Shown here piece after piece: positions 26,734 through 35,173 of a stretch of 64,000 nt of DNA. Position numbers and translations under genes: made by a program. Below the pieces are notes generated by a model. That model saw only the letters and a list, made by a program, of their open reading frames with translations, had not been told where the DNA came from and did not search any database. How positions within the stretch are numbered: position 1 is the stretch's first letter; each line of letters opens with the position of its first letter. Source of the stretch: Leifsonia poae (GTDB lineage: Bacteria; Actinomycetota; Actinomycetes; Actinomycetales; Microbacteriaceae); contig NZ_JAIHLP010000002.1 of assembly GCF_020009625.1 (NCBI RefSeq), forward strand, positions 2,232,001 through 2,296,000, in the 5' to 3' direction.

Positions 26734-27804
26734 ATGACCCGCTTCACGCTGTCCACTGTCACCCCCAATTGGTTCGCCACCGTGATGGGCACCGGCATCG
26801 TGGCCACGGCGACCGTCACACTGCCGGTGGCCTTTCCGGGACAGCGGGCCGCGGCACTCGTCGTCTGGCTGCTGGCCGCGGTGCTGCTCGTCTTCCTCCT
26901 CGTCGCCACCGCGGTGCACTGGCTCCGTCATCCACGACGTGCTCGGGAGCACCACCGGCACCCGGTGATGGCGCACTTCTACGGCGCCCCGCCGATGGCC
27001 ATGCTCACGGTGGGCGCCGGCGCCCTGCTCATCGGGCGCGATCTGATCGGTCTGCCGGCCGCGCTGGCCATGGACGCGGTGCTGTGGACGGCGGGGACCC
27101 TGCTGGGGCTGGCGAGCGCCGTGATCGTGCCATACCTCGTCTTCACCACCCACGAGGTGCGCGACGATGCGGCGTTCGGCGGCTGGCTGATGCCCGTCGT
27201 GCCCCCGATGGTCTCGGCCGCGACCGGTGCGCTGCTCGTGCCCCACCTACCTGAGGGCCAGAGCCGCGAGACGATGCTGCTCGCCTGCTACGCCATGTTC
27301 GGCCTCAGCCTGATCGCCTCGCTCCTCGTGATCACCCAACTCTGGGCGCGTCTCACCCGGCACAAGGTCGGGGCCTCGGCAGCGGTGCCCACCCTCTGGA
27401 TCGTGCTCGGCCCGCTCGGCCAGTCGATCACGGCCGTCAACCTGCTGGCCGGCAATGCGTCCTCCGCGCTGCCCGGGCTCGACCACGCCCTGCTCGTCTT
27501 CGCGGTGCTCTACAGTGTTCCGGTGCTCGGCTTCGCGCTGCTCTGGATGGCCGTGGCCGTGGCGATCACCGTGCGAACGGCCCGGCGCGGTCTGCCGTTC
27601 AGCCTCACCTGGTGGTCGTTCACCTTCCCGGTGGGCACCTGCGTCACAGGAACGGCCGGGCTGGCCGCGCACACCGCATCCACACCCCTCGCCGTGCTGT
27701 CCGTGGCGCTCTTCGCCGTGCTCGTCGTGGCCTGGCTGACGGTCGGCGTCCGTACGCTTCGCGGCGCCGTGGCGCACGAGGTGGTTCCGGCCCTCCCGGC
27801 GTGA
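26734..27804 (+). CDS. TDT-family transporter (tellurite-resistance/dicarboxylate or SLAC1-type anion channel)
   Basis: A 356-residue membrane protein with ten predicted helices. Begins 'FTLSTVTPNWFATVMGTGIV', the family's first helix, and shows 'HFYGAPPMAMLTVGAGALL' and 'WWSFTFPVGTCVTGTAGLA', positions that line the pore in TDT/SLAC1 proteins. The ATG at 26734 is chosen because the first helix starts there; the open frame running back to 25681 crosses the divergent LysR gene. Members export sulfite, C4-dicarboxylates or anions; with a LysR partner, sulfite or organic-acid efflux is plausible but unproven. Confidence 0.88.
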   Translation: MTRFTLSTVTPNWFATVMGTGIVATATVTLPVAFPGQRAAALVVWLLAAVLLVFLLVATAVHWLRHPRRAREHHRHPVMAHFYGAPPMAMLTVGAGALLIGRDLIGLPAALAMDAVLWTAGTLLGLASAVIVPYLVFTTHEVRDDAAFGGWLMPVVPPMVSAATGALLVPHLPEGQSRETMLLACYAMFGLSLIASLLVITQLWARLTRHKVGASAAVPTLWIVLGPLGQSITAVNLLAGNASSALPGLDHALLVFAVLYSVPVLGFALLWMAVAVAITVRTARRGLPFSLTWWSFTFPVGTCVTGTAGLAAHTASTPLAVLSVALFAVLVVAWLTVGVRTLRGAVAHEVVPALPA

Positions 27805-27829
27805 ACCGAAAAGACTCCCGCGCGGGCGG

Positions 27830-28610
27830 TCAGCTGTCGCTGGTCGCGATGACGATCGTCGAGTCGGCGTCGTCGGAGGTCTCGATCCGTACGCTCAGCC
27901 CGGCTCCACGGAACAGCCCCACGGTGCGCTCGGCCTGGAGCCGGCTCGTCTCGATGAGCAGGGAACCGCCGGGTGCGAGCCACTCGGGGCGCCTTCGGCC
28001 ACGCGGCGCTGCACATCCAGCCCGTCAGCTCCGCCGTCGAGGGTGACAGCGGGTTCATACAGTCTCGCCTCCGGCGGCATCAGCGCGATCGCCTCGGTGG
28101 GGACATACGGTGCGTTGACCGCGAGCACCGTCACCCGGCCCCGCAGGGCGTCGGGGAGGGCGTCATAGAGATCCCCTTCGTGCACCTGACCGCGCGGCTC
28201 GACGGTGCGGCGGGCACAGTGCACCGCGGCCGGCTCCACATCGGCCGCATGCAGCTCCACCCCAGGCCCGAGCCGGTCGGCGATGGCCACGCCGATCGCG
28301 CCAGTGCCGCAGCAGAGATCGAGGACCACCGCATCCGGCCGTCCCAGGTCGACGGCGCGACGCACCAGGAACTCGGTGCGCTGCCGGGAACGAACACGCC
28401 CGGTTCGACCGTGACGCGCAGCCCGCAGAACTCGACCCAACCGAGCAGAGGCTCGAGCGGGAACCCGGCGACACGACGAGCGACGAGACTCTCGAGCTCG
28501 TCCGGCGAAGCGGCGGCCTCGCTCAGCAGACGGGCCTCGTCTTCGGCGAAGACGCATCCTGCCGCGCGAAGTCGCGCCACGAGAGCGGGGTCGGGTCGGG
28601 GGTCGGTCAC
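27830..28610 (-). pseudogene. PrmC/HemK-related protein-glutamine N5-methyltransferase homologue, broken by two apparent frameshifts
   Basis: Three frames join into one 260-residue SAM-dependent methyltransferase if one base is added to the G run at 28386-28388 and one to that at 27986-27989. The order is 'VFVP' to 'RQRTEFLVRRA', then motif I 'VVLDLCCGTGAIGVAIADRL', the NPPY-equivalent 'NAPYVPTEAI', and finally 'EWLAPGGSLLIETS' to the stop at 27830. 'NAPYVPT' marks the PrmC-related group of unknown substrate, not true release-factor PrmC. Both defects are single missing bases in G/C runs, so sequence error is likelier than decay. GTG start at 28610. Confidence 0.75.
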
Positions 28611-28681
28611 GAGCGACCATCGTAGCCGCGGAAGTTCCGCGCTGCTTCCGCCGACCCGGACCGGCGGGTTAGCCTGAACAC

Positions 28682-30625
28682 ATGCACAAGCGCGTCCGGC
28701 TTCTCATCCCTGCCCTCGTCGCGGCGATCGTGATGCCCTTCGCCCTCGCCGCGCCGGCCTCCGCCGCCAGCACCTCGCAGTGGGCGGGATGGGCGCCCCT
28801 CACCGGCGCGGGCGGCGCGTACACGACGACGATGACGCTGGCGAACAAACCCCAACTCATCGCCGACGTCACCAGCGACTCGCGCGCCGGCCAGGTCGGC
28901 GTGATCTCGGGCACCTCGACCTGGCTCGCCCAGGGCACGCCGGTCGGCGCCAAGTACGGCTCCAGCATCAACCAGCCCTACCTGAATCTGCGCCCCAAGG
29001 CGGACACACCGACGGCGCCCTCGACGACGACATACTCCTTCCGCACGCCGACGCCGACCTCGGGCTGGACCTTCGTGCTCGGCGACATCGACGCCGACCA
29101 GGTTCAGATCCGCGCGGTCGGCCCGAACGGCGTGGCGCTCACCTCGGCACAACTCGGCTTCCGCGGCGGCTTCAACTATTGCGCCCCAGGCGTGACCGGC
29201 AAGCCGTCATGCACCGGCTCCGCCACCGATGTGCCCAGTTGGAACCCCACGACCGCCGTGCTGCTCGGCAATGCGGCCGCCTCAGACACCTCCGGTGCAT
29301 CCGCCTGGTTCGAGCCGTCGGCGGCCATCGCGTCGCTCACCTTCGTTTACGCCCAGCGCTCCGGTTTCCCCGTGTACCAGACCTGGTTCGCCTCCCTCGC
29401 CCGCGACATCACGGGCACAGTCACCGACCAGACGACCGGCCCCCTCAACGGCGCCACAGTCACCCTCACCGACCGCACCGGAGCGGTGGTCGGAACGGCG
29501 ACCACCGCCGGCGGCGGCCTGTACTCCTTTCCCGGCTTCCTCGCGACCGACGGATACACGGTGTCGGTGACCCCGCCCGTCGGCAAGATCGCGGTCGGCG
29601 CTGCAAGCAAACCCGCCGATCTCACCGCCACCGATGCCGTCGTCGACTTCGCCGTGCGCGACATCGTTCCCGTCGGCGTGAGCGGAACCGTCCGCGACAC
29701 CGACGGTCATCCCATCGCCGGCGCCGTCATCACAGTGGACGGGCAGAGCGCCACCTCCGGCCCCGACGGCACATACCGGTTCGAGAGCGTCGCCGTCGGC
29801 ACCTACACCCCGACCATCACGCCTCCCGCCGGGTACACCTCCGTGGCACCGCTTCCGAGCTTCACCGTGAGCACGGGATCGGAGAGTCCCATCGTCGACG
29901 TGGACTTCGTCGTCGCCGCGAACCCGACCATCTCCGGAACAGTCACCGCCGGCGGAACCGGGGTCGCCGGTGTGACCGTCACCGCGGTCGGCCCCGGTGG
30001 AACAGAGACCACCGTCACCGCGACGGACGGCACATACTCATTCCCACGTGTTCCGAGCGGCGGGTACACGGTCACGGTCACCCCGCCGGCCGGTTCCACC
30101 GTCGACGGGCCGGCCAGTCAGTCCGTCACCGTGGCCACGAACGACGTGACCGACGTGGACTTCGCGCTCGCCAAGGCGGGCAGCATCGCCGGCGCCGTCG
30201 ATGACGGCACCACCCCCGTCCCCGGTGCCACGGTGACCGTCAGCGGCCCCGGCGGCAGCACGGTGCTCACCACCGACGCGAGCGGCGCGTACGCCCTCGG
30301 CTCCCTGCCCTCCGGCACCTACACGATCACATTGACCGTTCCCGCCGGATACACGGCGGGCAGTCCCCTGACCAAGACCGTCACCGTGACTGCGGCGGGT
30401 GAGGCGTTCGTCGACCAGGACTTCGCAGTCACCGCCGTGGTCGTTCCGCCGACGACTCCCCCGACCACTCCGGCACAGCCGGGGACCACCGGAACGTCGG
30501 TGGGCGAGCTGGCAGACACCGGTTCCAGCGTCAACGCGTGGCCTGCGATCATCGCCGGAATCGTCGTGCTGCTCGGTGCGGCGGCCGTCATCATCGCGGC
30601 TGTGCGGCGGCGACGCTCCCAGTAG
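28682..30625 (+). CDS. Surface protein with repeated carboxypeptidase-regulatory/CnaB-like domains and LAxTG-type anchor
   Basis: A 647-residue secreted protein. Signal peptide about 1-29, ending 'APASAA'. An N-terminal beta domain of about 200 residues with two Cys ('NYCAPGVTGKPSC') is followed by five related beta-sandwich repeats of about 80 residues, each opening '[ITS]-x-G-x-V' and containing 'G-x-Y-x-F' and 'TPPAGYT'-like strands. A Pro/Thr stalk follows, then 'ELADTGSSVNAWP', a membrane helix and 'RRRRSQ'. The LADTG signal fits class E sortase. The ATG is exactly 6 bases after TAGCCT (28670-28675), so the mRNA is probably leaderless. Role likely structural or adhesive; no sortase gene is in the window. 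Confidence 0.87.
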   Translation: MHKRVRLLIPALVAAIVMPFALAAPASAASTSQWAGWAPLTGAGGAYTTTMTLANKPQLIADVTSDSRAGQVGVISGTSTWLAQGTPVGAKYGSSINQPYLNLRPKADTPTAPSTTTYSFRTPTPTSGWTFVLGDIDADQVQIRAVGPNGVALTSAQLGFRGGFNYCAPGVTGKPSCTGSATDVPSWNPTTAVLLGNAAASDTSGASAWFEPSAAIASLTFVYAQRSGFPVYQTWFASLARDITGTVTDQTTGPLNGATVTLTDRTGAVVGTATTAGGGLYSFPGFLATDGYTVSVTPPVGKIAVGAASKPADLTATDAVVDFAVRDIVPVGVSGTVRDTDGHPIAGAVITVDGQSATSGPDGTYRFESVAVGTYTPTITPPAGYTSVAPLPSFTVSTGSESPIVDVDFVVAANPTISGTVTAGGTGVAGVTVTAVGPGGTETTVTATDGTYSFPRVPSGGYTVTVTPPAGSTVDGPASQSVTVATNDVTDVDFALAKAGSIAGAVDDGTTPVPGATVTVSGPGGSTVLTTDASGAYALGSLPSGTYTITLTVPAGYTAGSPLTKTVTVTAAGEAFVDQDFAVTAVVVPPTTPPTTPAQPGTTGTSVGELADTGSSVNAWPAIIAGIVVLLGAAAVIIAAVRRRRSQ

Positions 30626-30746
30626 GGCCGACAGCGGGCCGGCGACGCTTCGCCGTCACGCCCGACGGCCCGCCCTCGGCTCGCCACTGGCGCATTCGCA
30701 GGGCACGCGTACTATCCGCCTCCAGATACCCAATCGGGGAGAGGAA

Positions 30747-31016
30747 ATGCGGGTGTACCACGTGTACGTCGATGACCTGCGGTTCACTTTCGTCGACCGG
30801 GCTCCGGTGGACGAGTTCAAGGAGCGGGTCGTGGAAGCCAGCCGGGCCGAAGGGGCGTTCGTGCCCATCTCCCGGTCCAGCAGGCCTCCGAGCGAGGTCT
30901 TCGTCACCAGCCGGACGCGAGTGCGCATCGAGACGGCCACCATCCCCAGCGAGACGACAGGCGACGAAGACGACGGAGACGACGCGTTCTGGTTCGACTT
31001 CGACTCCCTGAAGTGA
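30747..31016 (+). CDS. Small acidic-tailed protein of unknown function
   Basis: An 89-residue soluble protein: a basic, beta-rich first part ('RVYHVYVDDLRFTFVDRAPV') and an acidic tail ('TGDEDDGDDAFWFDFDSLK'). GGGGAGAGGAA precedes the ATG closely, a strong ribosome site. No family recognised. The charge split suggests self-masking or a partner-binding role, but nothing more can be said. Confidence 0.65.
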   Translation: MRVYHVYVDDLRFTFVDRAPVDEFKERVVEASRAEGAFVPISRSSRPPSEVFVTSRTRVRIETATIPSETTGDEDDGDDAFWFDFDSLK

Positions 31017-31029
31017 CCGCGGGCAGGCC

Positions 31030-31428
31030 TCAGCGCAACTGGATGAGTCCCGCGTTCGTCGGGCGGAACCCGCACGCGCCGAAGTAGAAGGCCTTCAGCT
31101 CGTCGTCGAAGTCGACGTGCAGCCACTCGCATCCCGCAGCCCGGGCTTCCTCGGTCGCGACGGCGATCAGGCGTTTGCCCACTCCCTGATGCCGAACACG
31201 CCCGGCCACGAGGGTGTCCTCGATGAACGCGTGGATCTGGCCGTCCCAGATCACATTGACGAACCCGACGAGACCGTCGTCGTCGCGTGCGACGACCCAG
31301 CCGAGACTCAGCCGGGAGAGCATCCCGTTCCAGTCGTCATCGAAATATGCGTGCTCGAAGCCTTCCGCATGCAGCCGATTGACCTCATCATTGGTGAAGC
31401 CGCCGCGCCATTCCCAGGTGATCGTCAT
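31030..31428 (-). CDS. GNAT-family N-acetyltransferase
   Basis: A 132-residue acetyl-CoA-dependent transferase. Motif A is 'GRVRHQGVGKRLIAVATEEA' (about residues 76-95, R-x-x-G-x-G), followed by 'CEWLHVDFDDELKAFYFGACGF'. A start 12 bases further upstream is also possible. Convergent with the small acidic protein gene. Substrate unknown. Confidence 0.85.
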   Translation of the reverse strand: MTITWEWRGGFTNDEVNRLHAEGFEHAYFDDDWNGMLSRLSLGWVVARDDDGLVGFVNVIWDGQIHAFIEDTLVAGRVRHQGVGKRLIAVATEEARAAGCEWLHVDFDDELKAFYFGACGFRPTNAGLIQLR

Positions 31429-31494
31429 GCCGACAAGCATTCCAGACGCGCGTCGAGGGTGGCCACGGTCGCGGCGGCGCAGTATGGTCGCGGC

Positions 31495-32184
31495 ATGACT
31501 ATTCCCAACGACGACAGCAAGCCTGACGTGCCCGCCGACGGATCCGTGCCGCCCGCGCCCGACGCCGGCTCCGTGCCGCCCGCCCCGGAGCAGCCCATCA
31601 CCCCGGCGCCCGACGCCGCCTTCCCGCCTGCTCCGCCGGCCGCGTACCCGGCCGCTCCGCCGGCCGCACCGCCCGGCACGTTCCCGGCGTACTCGGCGGC
31701 ACCCAACGCCCCGGTCGCCGCTCCGTCGAGCCGCCCGTCGCTGGTCAACACGGCGTTCTGGCTCTTCATCGCGGCCGCCGTGCTCAGCGTGATCAGCGGC
31801 ATCGTGACGATCGCCTCGGTCGGCTCGACCCGTCAGCAGATCATCGACCAGCTGCAGAAGACGAGCGGACTCAAGACCAACGGTCTCAGCATCGAGCAGT
31901 TGGCGGACGCCTCCATCGCGGGCGTCACCGCCCTCTCGATCGTCACCCTGATCTTCTGGGCCTTGGTCTTCGTGCTCTTCGCGTACTTCATGCGTCGCGG
32001 AGCCAACTGGGCCCGCATCGTTCTCACGGTGCTCACCGTGCTCTCGCTGATCAACATCCCGTGGGGCTTCTTCGCCGGTGCACTGCAGGTGATCGCCGCC
32101 ATCGTGGCCACGATCCTCATGTGGCTCAAGCCGTCGTCGGCGTACTTCGCCGCCGTCAAGGCTTCGAAGGCCCCGCGCGCGTGA
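31495..32184 (+). CDS. Proline-rich membrane protein of unknown function
   Basis: A 229-residue protein with an 80-residue Pro/Ala-rich cytoplasmic head ('PPAPPAAYPAAPPAAPPG') and four predicted membrane helices (about 85-110, 135-160, 168-186 and 190-210). Actinobacteria have many such Pro-rich, DUF-type membrane proteins of unknown role. The ATG is exactly 6 bases after TATGGT (31483-31488), so it is probably leaderless. The Pro-rich head may bind cytoplasmic partners (inference). Confidence 0.75.
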   Translation: MTIPNDDSKPDVPADGSVPPAPDAGSVPPAPEQPITPAPDAAFPPAPPAAYPAAPPAAPPGTFPAYSAAPNAPVAAPSSRPSLVNTAFWLFIAAAVLSVISGIVTIASVGSTRQQIIDQLQKTSGLKTNGLSIEQLADASIAGVTALSIVTLIFWALVFVLFAYFMRRGANWARIVLTVLTVLSLINIPWGFFAGALQVIAAIVATILMWLKPSSAYFAAVKASKAPRA

Positions 32185-32315
32185 CCCGCAGCTCTTAACC
32201 ACGGAGGGCGGGTGAGGTCAAGGGGCTCGCTCCTGCGACGACATGCGCCTACGGTGGCCTGTGTCCGCCCGTCGACCCCACGGGCCGGTCTCAAAGAGAA
32301 AGCAGGTATCGGCAC

Positions 32316-32480
32316 ATGAACATACTGCTCATCGTCATCGCCATCGTGGCCGTCGTCCTCCTCTTCACCGGCGGGTTCGTGCAAGCCCTCAGCTGGCTGC
32401 TCTGGGTGGGGATCATCCTCCTGGTGTTCGCCGTGATCGTGTGGTTGGTGCGAATGATCAGCGGGCGCCGCTCCGTGTGA
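32316..32480 (+). CDS. Very small hydrophobic membrane protein (54 residues)
   Basis: A 54-residue protein with two closely spaced helices ('MNILLIVIAIVAVVLLF' and 'WLLWVGIILLVFAVIVWLV') and a basic end 'RMISGRRSV'. AGCAGG lies 10 bases before the ATG, and a strong hairpin terminator follows at 32495. Similar 50-60 residue hydrophobic proteins are frequent in actinobacteria and often stress-induced, but no function is established. Confidence 0.7.
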   Translation: MNILLIVIAIVAVVLLFTGGFVQALSWLLWVGIILLVFAVIVWLVRMISGRRSV

Positions 32481-32494
32481 CCAACGGCCAGAAC

Positions 32495-32530
32495 GACGAA
32501 GCCCCGGGTGTTCGCATCCGGGGCTTCGTC
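32495..32530 (+). terminator. Strong stem-loop, likely terminator
   Basis: Arms GACGAAGCCCCGG and CCGGGGCTTCGTC form a perfect 13-bp stem with a 10-base loop, 14 bases after the stop of the 54-residue protein. No long T run follows, as is common for high-GC terminators. Confidence 0.8.
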
Positions 32531-32554
32531 GGTGGTGGCTGACACCATGACCGC

Positions 32555-32956
32555 ATGGAGATCCTTCGCTTGCAGCCGGCCGGCCTCGTCGTGAGCCCCG
32601 CCTTCAGTCACGTGGCCGTCGTTCCGGCCGGCGCCACGACGGTATACGTCGGCGGGCAGAACGGCGTCGACGCCTCCGGCGCCGTCGTCTCGGCCGATGT
32701 CGTCGAGCAGTCCGTGCGGGCCGTGGAGAACGCCGCTCTCGCCCTCGAGGCTGCCGGCGCCACGCTCGCCGATGTCGTGCAGTGGACGGTGCTCATCGCC
32801 GAGAGCGCCGATGTGCGCGCGGCCTATGGCGCCGTCGCACCGCGCTTGGCGACCGGTGGCGCGCCTCCTCTGGTCACCGCCGCCCTGGTCGCCGGGCTCG
32901 GCGTTCCGGGCGCCCTCATCGAGGTCAGTGCGATCGCCGCCATCCTGCCTACCTGA
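32555..32956 (+). CDS. RidA/YjgF-family protein
   Basis: A 133-residue protein of the Rid superfamily, whose archetype hydrolyses reactive enamine/imine intermediates to ketoacids and ammonia. Seen: 'VYVGGQNGVDASGAVV' (about residues 29-44) and the C-terminal 'PGALIEVSAIAAI', where RidA proper has an Arg in 'R-x-x-V-E-I-E'. Here the Arg position is replaced ('PLVTAALVAGLGVPGALIEV'), so it may belong to an Rid subgroup without deaminase activity. ATG exactly 6 bases after CACCAT, probably leaderless. Confidence 0.85.
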   Translation: MEILRLQPAGLVVSPAFSHVAVVPAGATTVYVGGQNGVDASGAVVSADVVEQSVRAVENAALALEAAGATLADVVQWTVLIAESADVRAAYGAVAPRLATGGAPPLVTAALVAGLGVPGALIEVSAIAAILPT

Positions 32957-33013
32957 ATCCTGGACCGCCTGAGCCCTGGCCCACCCCGTTCCCGAACGGC
33001 CTACACTCGCGGC

Positions 33014-33868
33014 ATGACCCTGCGCGAGATCGCGGACGAACTGTACGGAGTTCCGGCTGCGGCGTTCACTGCGGCGCGGGCCGCCGCGGCCGCCGGAACC
33101 GGCGATAAGCGTCTGGCCGAGCAGATCCTCCGCCTCCGGAAGCCGAGCGCGGCGGCGGCGGCCGTGAACCGCCTCGCGCGCGAAGAGCCCGAGCTGATCG
33201 AGGCCCTCCTCGCAGTCGGCGAACGGATGCGCGCTGCCGTCGGGAGCGGCGATCGAGCGGAGATCCGCGCACTCACCGGTGAACGTCGGCGGCTGCTGCA
33301 GAAGGCCGTGGACCGAACCGGTGGCAGCGCCGCGGTTCACCGTACCGTGGAGGAGACCCTGCAGGCGACGGCGATCGATCCGGCGGCGGCGGCGGCGGTC
33401 CGCAGCGGATTGCTGCTGCGCGCCCTCGCCTCCACCGGGCTCGACCCGGTCGAGCTGTCTGACGCGATGGCCCTGCCGGTGGGCCCGGATGCTCACCCGC
33501 TCGCGAGGCCGCAGACGACACAGACGCCGGAGGCCCCGCACAGTCCAGAGCCGAACACCGCGCCCGGCGTCACTGCCGCACGGCGTCGCGAACGCAAGCG
33601 CCGCATCCGGGTCGCCGAGACGGCGTTGGAGCGCTCCCGCTCCGCCGCGGAAGCTCTCGACGCCGAACTCGCCGAGGAGGTCGACCATCGCACCGCGCTG
33701 GAGGTGGAACGCGACGACCTCACCCGCCGTCTCGAGCACACCCGCGACGAACTCGCCGAGGCTCGGGCGACCGAGCGGGAGCTGCGGAGCCGCATCAGCC
33801 GGGCGCACTCCGCCGTGCGCGCCGGCGAACGGGAACTGCGGACGGCCAGGGAACAGCCCGAGTCTTAG
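33014..33868 (+). CDS. Coiled-coil protein of unknown function
   Basis: A 284-residue soluble protein. An Ala-rich helical N-terminal half ('EIADELYGVPAAAFTAARAA', 'RLRKPSAAAAAVNRLARE') is followed by a Pro/Thr linker (about 165-190) and a C-terminal coiled coil (about 195-280, heptads such as 'LERSRSAAEALDAELAEEVD'). Seen widely in Microbacteriaceae-type genomes as a hypothetical protein; I know no function. The ATG is exactly 6 bases after TACACT (33002-33007), probably leaderless. Confidence 0.75.
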   Translation: MTLREIADELYGVPAAAFTAARAAAAAGTGDKRLAEQILRLRKPSAAAAAVNRLAREEPELIEALLAVGERMRAAVGSGDRAEIRALTGERRRLLQKAVDRTGGSAAVHRTVEETLQATAIDPAAAAAVRSGLLLRALASTGLDPVELSDAMALPVGPDAHPLARPQTTQTPEAPHSPEPNTAPGVTAARRRERKRRIRVAETALERSRSAAEALDAELAEEVDHRTALEVERDDLTRRLEHTRDELAEARATERELRSRISRAHSAVRAGERELRTAREQPES

Positions 33869-34020
33869 AGCCGATCCCCTCTCTGCCGGTGATGGGCGGG
33901 GCCGAAACCGATCTCTACTTTCGCTGCGAATCCTGCAGAAGTCACCCGTTGGGCCGCCATAGTCGGTAGGCTTGTCGCGTTCGCGCGCTCGATCCCACAG
34001 GCAAGGAGGCCTACTCGGCC

Positions 34021-35037
34021 ATGTCCCATCCCCTCACGGTCGCCGCGATCGGCTTTTGGCACGTTCATGCGGGCGACTACGCACGTGAAGCGCAACAGCA
34101 TCCCGACACCACCCTCGTCGCCGTCTGGGACGACGACGAGGAGCGCGGCCGGGCGGCCGCCGCCGAATTCGGCGTCGAGTTCGTCGCCGACCTCGACGCG
34201 CTGCTCGCCCGCCCCGACCTCGACGGCGTCACCGTCACCACTTCCACCGACCAGCACCACGCCGTGATGGTCAAGGCCGCACGGGCCGGCAAGCACATCT
34301 TCACCGAGAAGGTGCTCGCGCCCACCGTGGCCGAAGCCGAAGAGATCGTCACCGCGGCACGGGATGCGCGGGTCACCCTCGTGGTGTCCCTGCCCCGGCT
34401 CTACGACGACTACACGCAGGCGATCGAGCGCATCCTCGACGACGGCACCCTCGGCGAGCTGACCTACTCGCGCGTGCGCCTGGCGCACGACGGTTGGGTC
34501 GCCGGCTGGCTCCCGGAGCGCTTCGGCGACCCCGCGACCGCCATCGGCGGCGCGCTCACCGACCTCGGCTGCCACCCCGCCTACCTCACCCGACTGTTCC
34601 ACCGCGCCGAGCCCGTCTCGATCAGCGCCGGGTACGGCAGCGTGTCCGGACACCCGCTGGAAGACAACGCGGTCGTCACGGCCACGTTCCCCGGCGGTCG
34701 TCTGGGCGTGTTCGAGGCGAGCGTGGTGACCGCACCCGGCACCTTCACCATCGAGCTGCTCGGCACCGAGGCGGCCCTGATCTTCGGCTTCGGCGGCGAC
34801 CGGATGCTCGCCAAAGGCGGCGCCTACGGCGACGATTGGCAGGAGCTCCCGCTGCCCGAACGGGCGCCGATGCCGTTCGACCAGTGGGTGGGGCACATCC
34901 ACGCCGGCACGACCGCCGAGGACAATCTGCGGCACGCGCTCGCGCTGACCGGGCTCGTCGTGGCGGCGAACACCTCGGCGCGGGCCGGCTCCGCAGTGCC
35001 GTACGACGCACCAGCGTTCGCTCCCACGCGGGCGTAG
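34021..35037 (+). CDS. Gfo/Idh/MocA-family oxidoreductase (first of pair)
   Basis: A 338-residue NAD(P)-dependent sugar or cyclitol oxidoreductase. The Rossmann domain begins 'VAAIGFWHVHAGDYAREAQQ', lacking the usual GxGxxG; the family EKP motif is altered to 'TEKVLAPTVAEAEE' (about 95-108). The C-terminal domain has 'GGALTDLGCHPAYLTRLF' with the catalytic-type His. GGAGG lies 12 bases before the ATG. It is followed 136 bases later by a second member in the same direction, probably one operon. The substrate is unknown; proximity to the amino-sugar island suggests a sugar derivative. Confidence 0.87.
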   Translation: MSHPLTVAAIGFWHVHAGDYAREAQQHPDTTLVAVWDDDEERGRAAAAEFGVEFVADLDALLARPDLDGVTVTTSTDQHHAVMVKAARAGKHIFTEKVLAPTVAEAEEIVTAARDARVTLVVSLPRLYDDYTQAIERILDDGTLGELTYSRVRLAHDGWVAGWLPERFGDPATAIGGALTDLGCHPAYLTRLFHRAEPVSISAGYGSVSGHPLEDNAVVTATFPGGRLGVFEASVVTAPGTFTIELLGTEAALIFGFGGDRMLAKGGAYGDDWQELPLPERAPMPFDQWVGHIHAGTTAEDNLRHALALTGLVVAANTSARAGSAVPYDAPAFAPTRA

Positions 35038-35173
35038 CGCACTCCCGGCCCACACCTCCCCCGCGGTCCGCGACCGCATCCCTCCGACCCCACCGCGCCC
35101 CGACGGCGCGGCCCCTCGACGGCGTGACTTCCGTCGCACCTCCCTTCTTTCACGACCTTTCAGGAGAACCATC

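Noticed and set aside
25681..27804. A 707-residue plus-strand frame ending in the TDT transporter
   Set aside because: Only the last 356 codons encode the transporter; the first half is antisense to the LysR gene.
31429..32202. N-terminal extension of the GNAT gene at 31030
   Set aside because: The extension is antisense to the Pro-rich membrane protein gene, and the GNAT domain is complete from 31428.
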